Positions 16,798 through 25,314 of a stretch of 64,000 bases of DNA are shown here, piece by piece (position 1 is the first letter of the stretch; each line of letters starts with the position of its first letter). The notes under the pieces are model-generated. The model searched no databases, was not told where the DNA came from, and saw nothing but the letters and a program-made list of their open reading frames with translations. The stretch is from Streptomyces sp. NBC_01446. GTDB taxonomy: Bacteria > Actinomycetota > Actinomycetes > Streptomycetales > Streptomycetaceae. The position numbers and the translations under genes were made by a program. Where the stretch lies: contig NZ_JAPEPO010000001.1 of NCBI RefSeq assembly GCF_026340095.1, positions 6,286,001-6,350,000 on the forward strand, given 5' to 3'.

Positions 16798-17456
16798 GCG
16801 AGCCCACACAGTCCCTGCCCGTCGTCGAACGCGGGCAGGGCGAGCTCGACCAGTTCGGCCAGTCGGGGTCTGCGGCCACCTACAAGGCGCTGCCCACGCT
16901 GGAGGGCGAGCACGGCACCGGCCGCTTCTGGTCGCCGCGCCGGATCCCCGCCGCACTGGTGGCGATCGTCCTCCTCGGCGGCTCCGGGATCCTGCTCTAC
17001 GACATCGCCGCCGTGCGCGCGGGCCACTCCGCGATGCGCTGGCGGCGCGCCCTCGCTCGAGAACTCGCCGACCGGCCCCTGGACAACGTGTGGGTGCTGG
17101 TCGGCGCCGGCGTGGCCGCCCTGCTCGGGCTGTGGCTGATCGTGCTCGCCGTGACGCCCGGCCTCCGCGCCGTCCTGCCGATGCGCCGCACCCACACCGA
17201 CGTACGGGCCGGACTGCACCGCGACGCGGCCGCCATGGTCCTGCGTGACCGGGCCATGGAGGTGGCGGGCGTGCAGTCCGTACGCGTACGGATGAAGCGC
17301 TCCAAGGCCGAGGTGCGGGCCGTCTCGCACTTCCGTCAACTCGACGACGTACGCGCCGACTTGGATGCCGTGATCGGCGAGACCGTCAAGGGGCTCGGAC
17401 TCACCGCCACACCCGGCCTGTCCGTACACGTGGCGCGGCCCGGAAAGAAGGGATGA
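16794..17456 (+). CDS. DUF6286-type membrane protein of the Asp23 operon
   Basis: 220 residues: a 55-residue hydrophilic N terminus, two membrane helices (about 46-70, RIPAALVAIVLLGGSGILL, and 100-123, WVLVGAGVAALLGLWLIVL), then a cytoplasmic Asp23-like alpha/beta domain (MVLRDRAMEVAGVQSVRVRM, ADLDAVIGETVKGLGL). The layout matches AmaP: helices plus a C-terminal domain. The ATG overlaps the previous stop. Confidence 0.85.
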   Translation: MSEPTQSLPVVERGQGELDQFGQSGSAATYKALPTLEGEHGTGRFWSPRRIPAALVAIVLLGGSGILLYDIAAVRAGHSAMRWRRALARELADRPLDNVWVLVGAGVAALLGLWLIVLAVTPGLRAVLPMRRTHTDVRAGLHRDAAAMVLRDRAMEVAGVQSVRVRMKRSKAEVRAVSHFRQLDDVRADLDAVIGETVKGLGLTATPGLSVHVARPGKKG

Positions 17457-18040
17457 GCCCCGTGCTCAGGACCGTGAACCGGGTCGTCGTCGGCCTCGTC
17501 GGGCTGATCCTCGTAGTGGCCGGAGGGTCCGTCCTCGCCGTCGGACTCGGTGTGTCCCCGCCGTCCTGGTGGATCTACGACGGGCGGCACGACGTGCTGC
17601 TCAGCAGGGCGGACGGCTACCGGTGGCGCGGCGACGCCTGGTGGTGGCCGGTCGTCATCGCCGTGCTCGCCGTCTGTGTGCTGCTCGCGCTGTGGTGGCT
17701 GGTCGCCCAGCTGCGCCGGCGCCGGCTCGCCGAGGTCCTCGTCGACACCGGGGACGGCGAGGGCGCGCTGCTGCGCGGCCGGGCGCTCGAAGGGGTCCTC
17801 GTCGGCGAGGCGGAGTCGCTCGACGGCGTGGAGAGCGCCCGGGTCCGCCTGACCGGGCGGCGCTCCGCACCCCACGTACACATGGGCCTGCTCCTCGAAC
17901 CGCACGTTGAGCCCGGGGCCGCGCTTCAGCGGATCAGCGAGGAGGCACTGGGCCACGCCCGGGACTCCGCCGGGCTCGCCGCCCTCCCGGCCGAGGTACG
18001 GCTCCGCGCGGTGAAGCACCGTGCGGAGCGCGTGAGCTGA
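17453..18040 (+). CDS. amaP: Alkaline shock response membrane anchor protein (AmaP-like)
   Basis: 195 residues with two membrane helices (about 10-32, VVVGLVGLILVVAGGSVLAV, and 65-87, WWPVVIAVLAVCVLLALWWL), then the AmaP-type cytoplasmic domain (RGRALEGVLVGEAESLDGVE, ALQRISEEALGHAR). AmaP tethers Asp23 to the membrane in Staphylococcus. It starts inside the preceding stop (ATGA) and is the last gene of the operon. The symbol is by analogy. Confidence 0.87.
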   Translation: MSPVLRTVNRVVVGLVGLILVVAGGSVLAVGLGVSPPSWWIYDGRHDVLLSRADGYRWRGDAWWWPVVIAVLAVCVLLALWWLVAQLRRRRLAEVLVDTGDGEGALLRGRALEGVLVGEAESLDGVESARVRLTGRRSAPHVHMGLLLEPHVEPGAALQRISEEALGHARDSAGLAALPAEVRLRAVKHRAERVS

Positions 18041-18065
18041 CCCGACAGGCCCAGCGCCCGCCGGC

Positions 18066-18821
18066 TCAGAAGCCGTGCCGGGAGCCGCCGTCCACCGGGA
18101 GCATCACGCCCGTGAGGTACGACGCGGCGGGCGAGAGGAAGAAGGCGGCGGCGCGGCCGAACTCCTCCGGCCTGCCGTAGCGGCGCAGCGGGATGCGCGC
18201 CTCGTTGGCGGCGCGGGTCGCCTCCGGGTCGGCGGACAGGCCGTCGAGCTCACGGACCCGGTCCGTGTCGATCCGTGCCGGGAGCAGGCCGACGACGCGG
18301 ATCCCGCGCGGGCCCAGCTCGTCCGCGAGGGACTTCGCGAACCCGGCGAGTCCGGGGCGCAGGCCGTTGGAGATGGTCAGGCCGGGAATCGGCTCGTGGA
18401 CGGAGCCGGAGAGCACGAAGCCGATGACACCGCCCTCACCGAGTTCGGCCGCGGCCGAGCGGGCGAGCCGCACCGCGCCGAGGAAGACCGACTCGAAGGC
18501 CGACTCCCACTGCTCGTCGGTGTTGTCCGAGAGGAAGCCGGGGGCCGGCCCGCCGACGCTGATCAGTACGCCGTCGAAGCCGCCGAAGTTCTCGCGCGCC
18601 GCGTCGATCAGACGCCGCGCGACGGCGGGTTCGGCGTTGTCGGCGGCGATGCCCACGGCGTTCTCGCCGAGCGCTTCGGCGGCCTCGGCCACCCGCTTCT
18701 CGTCCCGCCCTGTGATGATCACCTTCGCGCCGTCGGCGACGAGCTCACGCGCGGCGGCGTTGCCCAGGCCGCGGGTGGCGCCGGTGACGACGTAGACACG
18801 GTCCTTCAGTCCAAGATCCAT
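18066..18821 (-). CDS. SDR family oxidoreductase-like protein with degenerate active site
   Basis: 251 residues with a good Rossmann start (VYVVTGATRGLGNAAARELV) and the C-terminal PVDGG. The usual Tyr-x3-Lys is replaced: aligning SNGLRPGLAGFAK with the canonical YxxxK-AALxGF puts Ser at Tyr and Arg at Lys. SGS retains a possible catalytic Ser. This fits the known SDR subgroup that resembles ketoacyl reductases but lacks a perfect tetrad. Catalysis is doubtful; a ligand-binding or non-redox role is possible. Confidence 0.88.
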   Translation of the reverse strand: MDLGLKDRVYVVTGATRGLGNAAARELVADGAKVIITGRDEKRVAEAAEALGENAVGIAADNAEPAVARRLIDAARENFGGFDGVLISVGGPAPGFLSDNTDEQWESAFESVFLGAVRLARSAAAELGEGGVIGFVLSGSVHEPIPGLTISNGLRPGLAGFAKSLADELGPRGIRVVGLLPARIDTDRVRELDGLSADPEATRAANEARIPLRRYGRPEEFGRAAAFFLSPAASYLTGVMLPVDGGSRHGF

Positions 18822-18826
18822 GGGTC

Positions 18827-20614
18827 CTATCCTGCCTCGCCGGTCCCGAACAGCGTGAGGGCGGTCCCCACCAGGCCGATATGGCTGAAGGCCTGCGGGA
18901 AGTTCCCGAGCTGGCGCCCCGACGCGGGGTCGTACTCCTCGGCGAGCAGCCCCACGTCGTTGCCGAGCGCGCAGAGCTGGTCGAACAGCTCGCGGGCCTC
19001 CTGCGTGTGCCCCGTCAGATGCAGCGCGTCCGCGAGCCAGAACGAGCAGACGAGGAACGTGCCCTCGCGGCCCGGGAGTCCGTCGACACCGGTCGCCTCG
19101 GCGCTGTAGCGGCGCACGAAGCCGTTGTCGGAGAGCTCGTCGCGGATCGCCTGGACGGTGCCGAGGACGCGCGGGTCGTCCGGCGGCAGGAAGCCGACGC
19201 GGGGGATGATCAGCAGTGACGCGTCGAGCTCGGTCGAGCCGTAGTACTGCGTGAACGTGTTGCGTTCCGGGTCGTACCCGCGCTCCAGGACGTCACGGTG
19301 GATGTCGTCGCGCAGCCGCCTTATGGCGTCGAGATCGCCCGGCAGATCGGGCTCGTCCTCCAGAGCCATGACGATGCGGTCGGCGGCCACCCACGCCATC
19401 ACCTTCGAGTGCACGAAGTGCCGGCGCGGCCCGCGGACCTCCCAGAGTCCCTGGTCGGGCTGGCGCCACGCGGTGCTCAGGAACTCCACGAGGGCCAGCT
19501 GCAGCCGCCACGCGTGCGGCTCGGACGGCATGCCCGCGAGCCGCGCCAGGGAGAGCGAGTCGATCACCTCTCCGTACACGTCGAGCTGGAGCTGGTGCAC
19601 GGCGTCGTTGCCCGCGCGTACGGGGACGGAGTGGCTGTATCCGGCCAGCCACGGGAGTTCGATCTCGGGCAGGCGGCGCTCGCCGGAGAGCCCGTACATG
19701 ATCTGCAGGTCCGCCGGGTCGCCCGCGACCGCGCGCAGCAGCCAGTCCCGCCATGCCTTGGCCTCGTCGAGAAAGCCGGCCGACACGAGCGCGCCGAGGG
19801 TGAGGGTCGAGTCGCGCAGCCAGCAGTACCGGTAGTCCCAGTTGCGCACGCCGCCGAGCTCCTCCGGCAGCGACGTGGTGGGCGCGGCGACGATCCCGCC
19901 GGTGGGTTCGAACGTGAGCGCCTTCAGCGTGACCAGGGAGCGCAGGACCACGTCCTTGCGCGGGCCCTCGTAACGGCACTGCGCCGACCACTGCTCCCAC
20001 TCCTCCTGGGAGCGGCGCAGGGACTCGAACGGGTCGATGAGGCGGGGGCGCGGCTCGTGCGACGGGTGCCAGGTCAGCACGAACGCGACGGACTCTCCCT
20101 CCTCGACGGTGAACTCGGAGTGGGTCGTGAGGTCCTTGCCCCAGGTGCGTACGGGGGGTTCGCTGCGCAGCCACATCGAATCGGGCCCCGCGACGGCCAC
20201 GCGGTGGCCGTCGGACTTGCGCATCCACGGCACGATCGACCCGTAGTCGAAGCGCAGGCGCAGGGTGCCGCGCATCGTGACGCGGCCCCTGAGCCCCTCG
20301 ACAATGCGTACGAGGTCGGGGGCCTCGTCGCGCTGCGGCATCAGGTCGGTGACCCGGACGCTGCCCTCGTCGGTGTCCCACTCCGTGTCGAGGACGAGGG
20401 TGCCGGGGCGGTAGGAGCGGCGGGTGCAGTCGCCCGCGCCCTTCGGGGCGAGCTGCCAGTGGCCGTTCTCCTCCTTCTTGCCCACGAGCGCGGCGAAACA
20501 GGCCGCCGAGTCGAAGCGGGGGAGGCAGAGCCAGTCGACGGAGCCGGCACGGGAGACGAGGGCGGCTGTCTGCTGGTCGCCGATGAGCGCGTAGTCCTCT
20601 AGGGGTCGGTGCAC
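18827..20614 (-). CDS. Glycoside hydrolase family 15 protein (glucoamylase/trehalase-like)
   Basis: About 595 residues. The N-terminal beta domain begins PLEDYALIGDQQTAALVSR with VDWLCLPRFDSAACFA. The (alpha/alpha)6 domain has the family hallmark NWDYRYCWLRDST and the region AEEYDPASGRQLGNFPQAFS with the catalytic base glutamate. Actinobacterial relatives include trehalases and glucan-acting enzymes; the substrate cannot be told here. I prefer the GTG at 20614 because homologues start close to EDYALIG; an ATG at 20680 would add 22 Pro-rich residues. There is no signal peptide, so it is probably cytoplasmic. Confidence 0.9.
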   Translation of the reverse strand: MHRPLEDYALIGDQQTAALVSRAGSVDWLCLPRFDSAACFAALVGKKEENGHWQLAPKGAGDCTRRSYRPGTLVLDTEWDTDEGSVRVTDLMPQRDEAPDLVRIVEGLRGRVTMRGTLRLRFDYGSIVPWMRKSDGHRVAVAGPDSMWLRSEPPVRTWGKDLTTHSEFTVEEGESVAFVLTWHPSHEPRPRLIDPFESLRRSQEEWEQWSAQCRYEGPRKDVVLRSLVTLKALTFEPTGGIVAAPTTSLPEELGGVRNWDYRYCWLRDSTLTLGALVSAGFLDEAKAWRDWLLRAVAGDPADLQIMYGLSGERRLPEIELPWLAGYSHSVPVRAGNDAVHQLQLDVYGEVIDSLSLARLAGMPSEPHAWRLQLALVEFLSTAWRQPDQGLWEVRGPRRHFVHSKVMAWVAADRIVMALEDEPDLPGDLDAIRRLRDDIHRDVLERGYDPERNTFTQYYGSTELDASLLIIPRVGFLPPDDPRVLGTVQAIRDELSDNGFVRRYSAEATGVDGLPGREGTFLVCSFWLADALHLTGHTQEARELFDQLCALGNDVGLLAEEYDPASGRQLGNFPQAFSHIGLVGTALTLFGTGEAG

Positions 20615-20705
20615 GTGAGGCGGGTTCCCGGCGGAAGGGGCCGCCAATCCCCACCGAGGGCCGGGCGGGTGAGGGCGCATGCGCGCGCGGCAGCGGCTCC
20701 GGGTC

Positions 20706-21500
20706 CTACACCGTGGCGGGTTCGGGGCCCGCGGGGGCCTCCTCGGCCGACGCCGCCTCGGCGCGGTCGCGGCGCTCGCGCCGGACCAGCACGACGAAGC
20801 CGACGGGCACGGCCGCGGCGAACAGCCACCACTGGACCGCGTACGCCATGTGCGGGCCGATGTCGCTGTGGTTGGGCGTGGGGATCAGCTGGGGGGTGTT
20901 GCCCTTCGGGCCGGGCGACGTCTGCTCGATGAATCCGCCGAGGACCTGCTTGCCGAGCGCCTTGGCCTGCTGGCCGCTGCTGATCAGCATGATCTGACGG
21001 TCCGGCAGCCCCTTGACGTTCTTGATGCCGCTCGCGGCGGTCGTCTCGTCGGCCAGCAGGCGGCCGGTGACGGTGATCTCGCCGCGCGCGGGCGCGGGGA
21101 TCTTCGGGAACGCGGTCTGCGCGCCGTTGGCCGGGATCCAGCCGCGGTTGACGAGGAGCACCTTGCCGTCGTCGAGGACGAACGGGGTCAGGACGTGGAA
21201 GCCGACCTCGCCGTCGGTGTTCGTGCGGCGCCGCACGACGACCTCGTGCGCGGTGTCGAACGCCCCCTTCGCGGAGACCCGGCGGTGGATCTCGGCCTTG
21301 GGTACGGGCTTCCCGGGGGAGGTGAGCTGCTCGGCGGGCAGCGGCTTCGCGGAGAGCGCGTCACCGATCTGCTGGTTCTGAGCGACGCGGTGCTCGTGAC
21401 GGTGCAGCTGCCAGAAGCCCAGCTTGATCATCGTGGGGATGAGAAGGAGGGTGATGAGGGCGAGGATCACCCACTGCCGGGACAACAGGAAGCGGTACAC
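20706..21500 (-). CDS. SURF1 family cytochrome oxidase biogenesis protein
   Basis: 264 residues with the SURF1 topology: one membrane helix near the N terminus (VILALITLLLIPTMIKLGFW, followed by the conserved QLHRHEHR), an extracytoplasmic domain with VLVNRGWIP, and a second helix near the C terminus (AYAVQWWLFAAAVPVGFVVL). It assists heme a insertion or assembly of the aa3 oxidase. The GTG at 21500 is preferred over a TTG 15 bases upstream. Confidence 0.93.
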   Translation of the reverse strand: MYRFLLSRQWVILALITLLLIPTMIKLGFWQLHRHEHRVAQNQQIGDALSAKPLPAEQLTSPGKPVPKAEIHRRVSAKGAFDTAHEVVVRRRTNTDGEVGFHVLTPFVLDDGKVLLVNRGWIPANGAQTAFPKIPAPARGEITVTGRLLADETTAASGIKNVKGLPDRQIMLISSGQQAKALGKQVLGGFIEQTSPGPKGNTPQLIPTPNHSDIGPHMAYAVQWWLFAAAVPVGFVVLVRRERRDRAEAASAEEAPAGPEPATV

Positions 21501-21555
21501 CCCACGACCGTACAACTCGGTCGTGGGGCGACATCACGGGGGTGTGCCGGAGGGC

Positions 21556-21789
21556 TCAGACCTTGTCGACGATCCCCACCCTCCCCTCCGCGCGCGAGCA
21601 GTGCGCCCCGCAGTACCAGTGCCCGTCGACCTCTACTCCCTGGCCGACGATGCGGCACCGGCAGTGCTCGCAGATCGGCGCCATGCGGTGGATGGCGCAG
21701 GAGAAACAGTCGAAGACGTGCACCGCGCCCTGCGCGTGCACCTCGAAGGACATTCCGTAGTCGTTTCCGCAGACCTCACAACGTGCCAT
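21556..21789 (-). CDS. Small cysteine-rich, probably zinc-binding protein
   Basis: 77 residues with about ten cysteines in zinc-finger-like pairs: CEVC, CFSC, CEHCRC, and C...HC in WYCGAHC. The pattern suggests two treble-clef or LIM-like knuckles. There is no signal peptide. I recognise no named family. It lies 63 bases downstream of the exonuclease gene and 55 bases upstream of the SURF1 gene on the same strand, so it may share a transcript with either. Confidence 0.85.
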   Translation of the reverse strand: MARCEVCGNDYGMSFEVHAQGAVHVFDCFSCAIHRMAPICEHCRCRIVGQGVEVDGHWYCGAHCSRAEGRVGIVDKV

Positions 21790-21852
21790 GCGCCACAGGG
21801 TGGGCTTCGCGGTCGCGCGGGGCGAGCGGTGGGCGGGCGAGTCGCCGCGCAA

Positions 21853-22848
21853 TCACCCGTCTGACGCCGGGGCCACGTCGCGCAGGAGCTGGCCGAAGGC
21901 CGCCTCGTCGATGACCGGTGTGCCGTACTGCTTCGCCTTGACGGCCTTCGACGTGTACGAGTCGGGGTCGTTCGTGACGAGGACGCTGGTGAGCCGGGAC
22001 AGGCTCGTCGCGATGTGCAGCCCGGCCTCGACGGCGCGGTCCTCCAGGAGCTCGCGGTCCACCGAGGTGTCTCCGGAGAACGCCACCCGCATGCCCTGCT
22101 TGAGCTGTTTGCCCGGTTCGTATCGCCCGGGGTTCGGGTACGGGCACGGCTGCCGCTTGCGCGACGGGCGCCACGTCCCGCCGCCCCCGTACGAGGACGA
22201 CGACGGGGCCGAGCCCTGGCGGCCGATGCGCGCCGCGCCGTCCGTCCACTCCGTGAGCGGTCTGCACTCGAGCAGGGGCAGCCGTACCCCGCCGCTCGCG
22301 GCGGCACGCAGGCTCGGCCGGAACGCCTCGGCGAGCACGCGCGCGTCGTCGAGCGCGTGGTGCGCGTTGCGCTGGACTACGCCGAAGTGCGCGGCGAGGG
22401 ACTCCAGCTTGTGGTTGGGCAGGGGGAGGCCGAGCTCCTTGGACAGCGCGATGGTGCACAGGCGCTGGCGGACGGGGGCGGTGCGCTCCGCGCGGGCGTA
22501 CTCCCGGGCGATCATCGACCAGTCGAAGACCGCGTTGTGGGCGACGAGCACGCGGCCGTCGAGCCGGGTCGCGAACTCCTCGGCGATGTCCTTGAAGAGG
22601 GGCGCGCCTTCGAGCACGTCGTTCGTCAGGCCGTGGATCCAGACGGGGCCCGGGTCGCGCTCGGGGTTGACCAGCGTGTACCAGTGGTCCTCGACCTCGC
22701 CCCGCGCGTCGAGCCGGTAGACGGCTGCGGAGATTATCCGGTCGTCCCGGGAGAGGCCGGTGGTCTCCACGTCGACGACCGCGTATCCCTGCGGATACGC
22801 GGCCGGCCAAGGAGCGGCGGACGCGGCGGTCGTCTGGTCTTCGAGCAT
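21853..22848 (-). CDS. DEDDh 3'-5' exonuclease with C-terminal BRCT-like domain
   Basis: 331 residues. The DnaQ-like exonuclease domain (about 18-190) has all motifs: DVETTG, HNAVFDWSM and HHALDDAR. After a flexible Ser/Gly-rich linker (SAPSSSSYGGGGTW) comes a BRCT-like domain (about 240-325: GMRVAFSGDTSVDRELLE, LTSVLVTNDPDSYTSKAVKA, YGTPVIDEAAFGQLL). It probably trims DNA ends in repair. I chose the ATG at 22848 (MLEDQTTAAS); the open frame continues upstream without family similarity. Confidence 0.92.
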   Translation of the reverse strand: MLEDQTTAASAAPWPAAYPQGYAVVDVETTGLSRDDRIISAAVYRLDARGEVEDHWYTLVNPERDPGPVWIHGLTNDVLEGAPLFKDIAEEFATRLDGRVLVAHNAVFDWSMIAREYARAERTAPVRQRLCTIALSKELGLPLPNHKLESLAAHFGVVQRNAHHALDDARVLAEAFRPSLRAAASGGVRLPLLECRPLTEWTDGAARIGRQGSAPSSSSYGGGGTWRPSRKRQPCPYPNPGRYEPGKQLKQGMRVAFSGDTSVDRELLEDRAVEAGLHIATSLSRLTSVLVTNDPDSYTSKAVKAKQYGTPVIDEAAFGQLLRDVAPASDG

Positions 22849-22909
22849 GGTCCATGAGGATACGGGCCGCGACTGACACCTCCGTCGCCCGGTCCCGCGG
22901 CTGCGTCCG

Positions 22910-23539
22910 TTATGTCCGCAACAGGCCTGACACCAGGGCCCTGACGGAGGCGTCGAACACCTTCTCCGGGTCGGCCGGAAGGCTGAGCGCGCGGGCCAAG
23001 GCGGCGTCGCCCTCCGCCGTCCGCGCGCCCCACAGCTCCTCCTCGCCGGGCCGCTGCACGGGCGCGCGCTCGCGTTGACGCTCCACCAGGACATGGCCGA
23101 CGACATGGAACTGCACCGCCCGTACGACCCCGGCGGCGCGGGTCCCGCGCAGGCCCGCGGCGTGCACCTCGCGCACGAGGACCTGTTGCGCCGGCAGGAA
23201 CATCCGCTCGGTCAGACCGCGTTCGTGGACCATCGCGACGAGGTGCGGATGGTCGCGCAGTTGCCGGCGCAGGGCGCGGGCGACGGAGGCGACGCGCTGC
23301 TCCGGTGTGGCGCCGCGGGGGCGGATCTCCCCGAGGTCGGCGACGGTGCGCTCGACCAGGGCTTCGAGCAGCGACTCGCGGTTACCGACGTGCCAGTAGA
23401 TCGAGGTGACGGCGGTGCCGAGCTCGGCGGCGAGCTTGCGCATCGTCAGGGACTGCGGGCCCTGCTGTTTCACCAGCTTCGCGGCGGCGGCGAGGACCTG
23501 TTCCCTGTCGAGATGTGTGCGCGTGTCTTTACCCTTCAC
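22910..23539 (-). CDS. TetR/AcrR family transcriptional regulator
   Basis: 209 residues. The N-terminal HTH (REQVLAAAAKLVKQQG..LTMRKLAAELG, then TSIYWHVGNRESLLEAL) is typical TetR, and the ligand domain is helical. A perfect palindrome lies between it and the divergent decarboxylase gene, which it very likely represses. I chose the GTG at 23539; an upstream in-frame ATG at 23569 would place the palindrome inside the coding region. Confidence 0.92.
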   Translation of the reverse strand: MKGKDTRTHLDREQVLAAAAKLVKQQGPQSLTMRKLAAELGTAVTSIYWHVGNRESLLEALVERTVADLGEIRPRGATPEQRVASVARALRRQLRDHPHLVAMVHERGLTERMFLPAQQVLVREVHAAGLRGTRAAGVVRAVQFHVVGHVLVERQRERAPVQRPGEEELWGARTAEGDAALARALSLPADPEKVFDASVRALVSGLLRT

Positions 23540-23548
23540 GGAAGCTGT

Positions 23549-23563
23549 TGTAACTGTGTTACA
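23549..23563. promoter_or_regulatory. TetR operator candidate, TGTAAC-TGT-GTTACA
   Basis: A perfect 15-base palindrome with 6-base arms and a 3-base centre lies 9 bases upstream of the TetR start and 59 bases upstream of the decarboxylase start, in a low-GC pocket of otherwise GC-rich DNA. Position and symmetry are those of a self- and operon-controlling TetR operator. Confidence 0.75.
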
Positions 23564-23622
23564 GAACATCCGCAAGTGCACGCCCGGCCACGCAAGTCCG
23601 CGCCGACGAAGGGTGGTACGAC

Positions 23623-24420
23623 ATGGCACGCATTCGATACGGAGCACGCACGGAGGCAGAGATCTCCGCCGCGCGCACCGCGAGCTCGAAGCTCCCCGAC
23701 ATCTGGTCCACGGGGGTGGTGGCCGTCTGGGAGAGCGACCCGGACGCGGTCGCCGCGGTACTTCCGCCCCCGCTCAAGCCCACCGAACGCCCGCTGGTGC
23801 GGGCCAACATCAGCAAGGTCGACCTGCCCGGCTACCCCCTGGGCGCCGGCTCGGTCGCCGTCGCCGCCGAGCACGGCGGCGTCGAGGGCTGGTATCCGCT
23901 CGTCATGCCGATGACGCACGAGCGCGCCCTGATCGGCGGCCGTGAGGTCTTCGGCGAGCCCAAGAAGCTCGGTGAGGTGAGCGTCGAGCGCGACGGCCTC
24001 GTGGTGCGCGCGGCACTCGCCCGGCACGGCATCGCCTTCGTGGAGGTGCGCGGCGCGGTGAGCGGCGCCCTGCCCCTGCCCGAGCCGACGCTCAAGACGG
24101 ACTTCTACTTCAAGTTCCTTCCCGCAGTGGACGGTTCGGGCTTCGACATGGAGCCGGTGCTCGTGCACTGCCTGCGCAACGAGAAGGTCCGCAAGCTGGA
24201 GCGGATCACCGGGGACGTGGTCCTGCGCGAGTCGATGTACGACCCGGTCGCCGACCTTCCGGTGCGCGCCGTCGTCGAGCTCACCATCGGCGAGAAGACG
24301 ACCGACCAGAAGGGCAAGGTCGTCGAACGCGTCAGCGCACAGGCGCTGCTGCCGTACATCCACCAGCGCTACGACGACCCGCAGCAGATCCTCGACGGGC
24401 CGCCCGAGGGGAGCGTCTGA
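23623..24420 (+). CDS. Acetoacetate decarboxylase family protein
   Basis: 265 residues with the ADC fold: ANISKVDLPGYPLGAGSVAV, PMTHERALIGGREVFGEPKKLG (one motif region with the paired lysines, one of which forms the Schiff base in true ADC), and LVHCLRNEKVRKLERITG. It may decarboxylate a beta-keto acid or act as an ADC-like aldolase/dehydratase. It is first in an operon with an SDR and two amidohydrolases; its stop overlaps the SDR start by one base. Confidence 0.92.
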   Translation: MARIRYGARTEAEISAARTASSKLPDIWSTGVVAVWESDPDAVAAVLPPPLKPTERPLVRANISKVDLPGYPLGAGSVAVAAEHGGVEGWYPLVMPMTHERALIGGREVFGEPKKLGEVSVERDGLVVRAALARHGIAFVEVRGAVSGALPLPEPTLKTDFYFKFLPAVDGSGFDMEPVLVHCLRNEKVRKLERITGDVVLRESMYDPVADLPVRAVVELTIGEKTTDQKGKVVERVSAQALLPYIHQRYDDPQQILDGPPEGSV

Positions 24421-25304
24421 TGCGGCTGGAGGCGGGACAGGTCGCCGTCGTCACGGGCGCGGCGAGCGGCATCGGCCTCGCGATGGCACGGCGGTTCGCG
24501 GCCGACGGCCTGAAGGTCGTGCTCGCGGACGTCGAGGAGTCCGCCCTGGAGAAGGCCGCCGCCGGCCTGAGCGAGGACGGTGCCGCCGTGCACGCGCGCG
24601 TGGTCGACGTCGGCGACCGCGGCCAGGTCTTCGCCCTCGCGGACGCGGCGTACGAGAAGTTCGGCGCCGTCCATGTCCTGTGCAACAACGCGGGCGTCGG
24701 CTCGGGCGCCGAGGGTCGCATGTGGCAGCACGAACCGAACGACTGGAAGTGGGCGTTCGAGGTCAACGTGTGGGGCGTCTTCCACGGAATCCAGGCCTTC
24801 GTGCCGCGCATGATCGAGGGCGGCGCGCCCGGCCACGTCGTCAACACGTCCTCCGGCGACGGCGGTATCGCCCCGCTGCCCACCGCCTCCGTGTACGCGG
24901 TCACCAAGGCGGCCGTCGTGACGATGACCGAGTCCCTGTACGCGCACCTGAAGGCGGAGCACGCGCGCGTGGGCGCCTCCGTGCTCTTCCCCGGACCCCA
25001 CATGCTGCGCACCGGGCTGTGGGAGTCGCACCGCAACCGGCCCGAGCGGTACGCCAAGGAGAGGCCGCGCAGGACCCCGTACCGCAGCCTCGGCCAGTGG
25101 GAGTCCGCGATGAAGGACGCGGGCCAGGAGGTGGAGTTCACGCCGGTCGAGGAGGTCGCGGACTTCGTCGCCGAGGGCATCGGTGCCGGGCGCTTCTGGC
25201 TGCTGCCGCAGAGCGAGCACAGCGACCGGCAGATCAAGGCCAGGTCGGCCTCGATGCTGGAGCGCGCGAACCCGGCGTACCTGGAGAGCTTCATTCTGGA
25301 CTGA
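24420..25304 (+). CDS. SDR family NAD(P)-dependent oxidoreductase
   Basis: 294 residues. Classical SDR with TGAASGIG, CNNAG, the Ser in NTSSGDGG and the intact YAVTK active site. The extended C terminus (about 45 residues beyond the core) includes WLLPQSEHSDRQIKAR. LADVEES after strand 2 suggests NAD(H) preference (acidic residue). It probably oxidises a secondary alcohol or reduces a ketone made by the neighbouring decarboxylase. It starts one base inside the previous stop. Confidence 0.93.
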   Translation: MRLEAGQVAVVTGAASGIGLAMARRFAADGLKVVLADVEESALEKAAAGLSEDGAAVHARVVDVGDRGQVFALADAAYEKFGAVHVLCNNAGVGSGAEGRMWQHEPNDWKWAFEVNVWGVFHGIQAFVPRMIEGGAPGHVVNTSSGDGGIAPLPTASVYAVTKAAVVTMTESLYAHLKAEHARVGASVLFPGPHMLRTGLWESHRNRPERYAKERPRRTPYRSLGQWESAMKDAGQEVEFTPVEEVADFVAEGIGAGRFWLLPQSEHSDRQIKARSASMLERANPAYLESFILD

Positions 25305-25314
25305 AGGGCATGTG

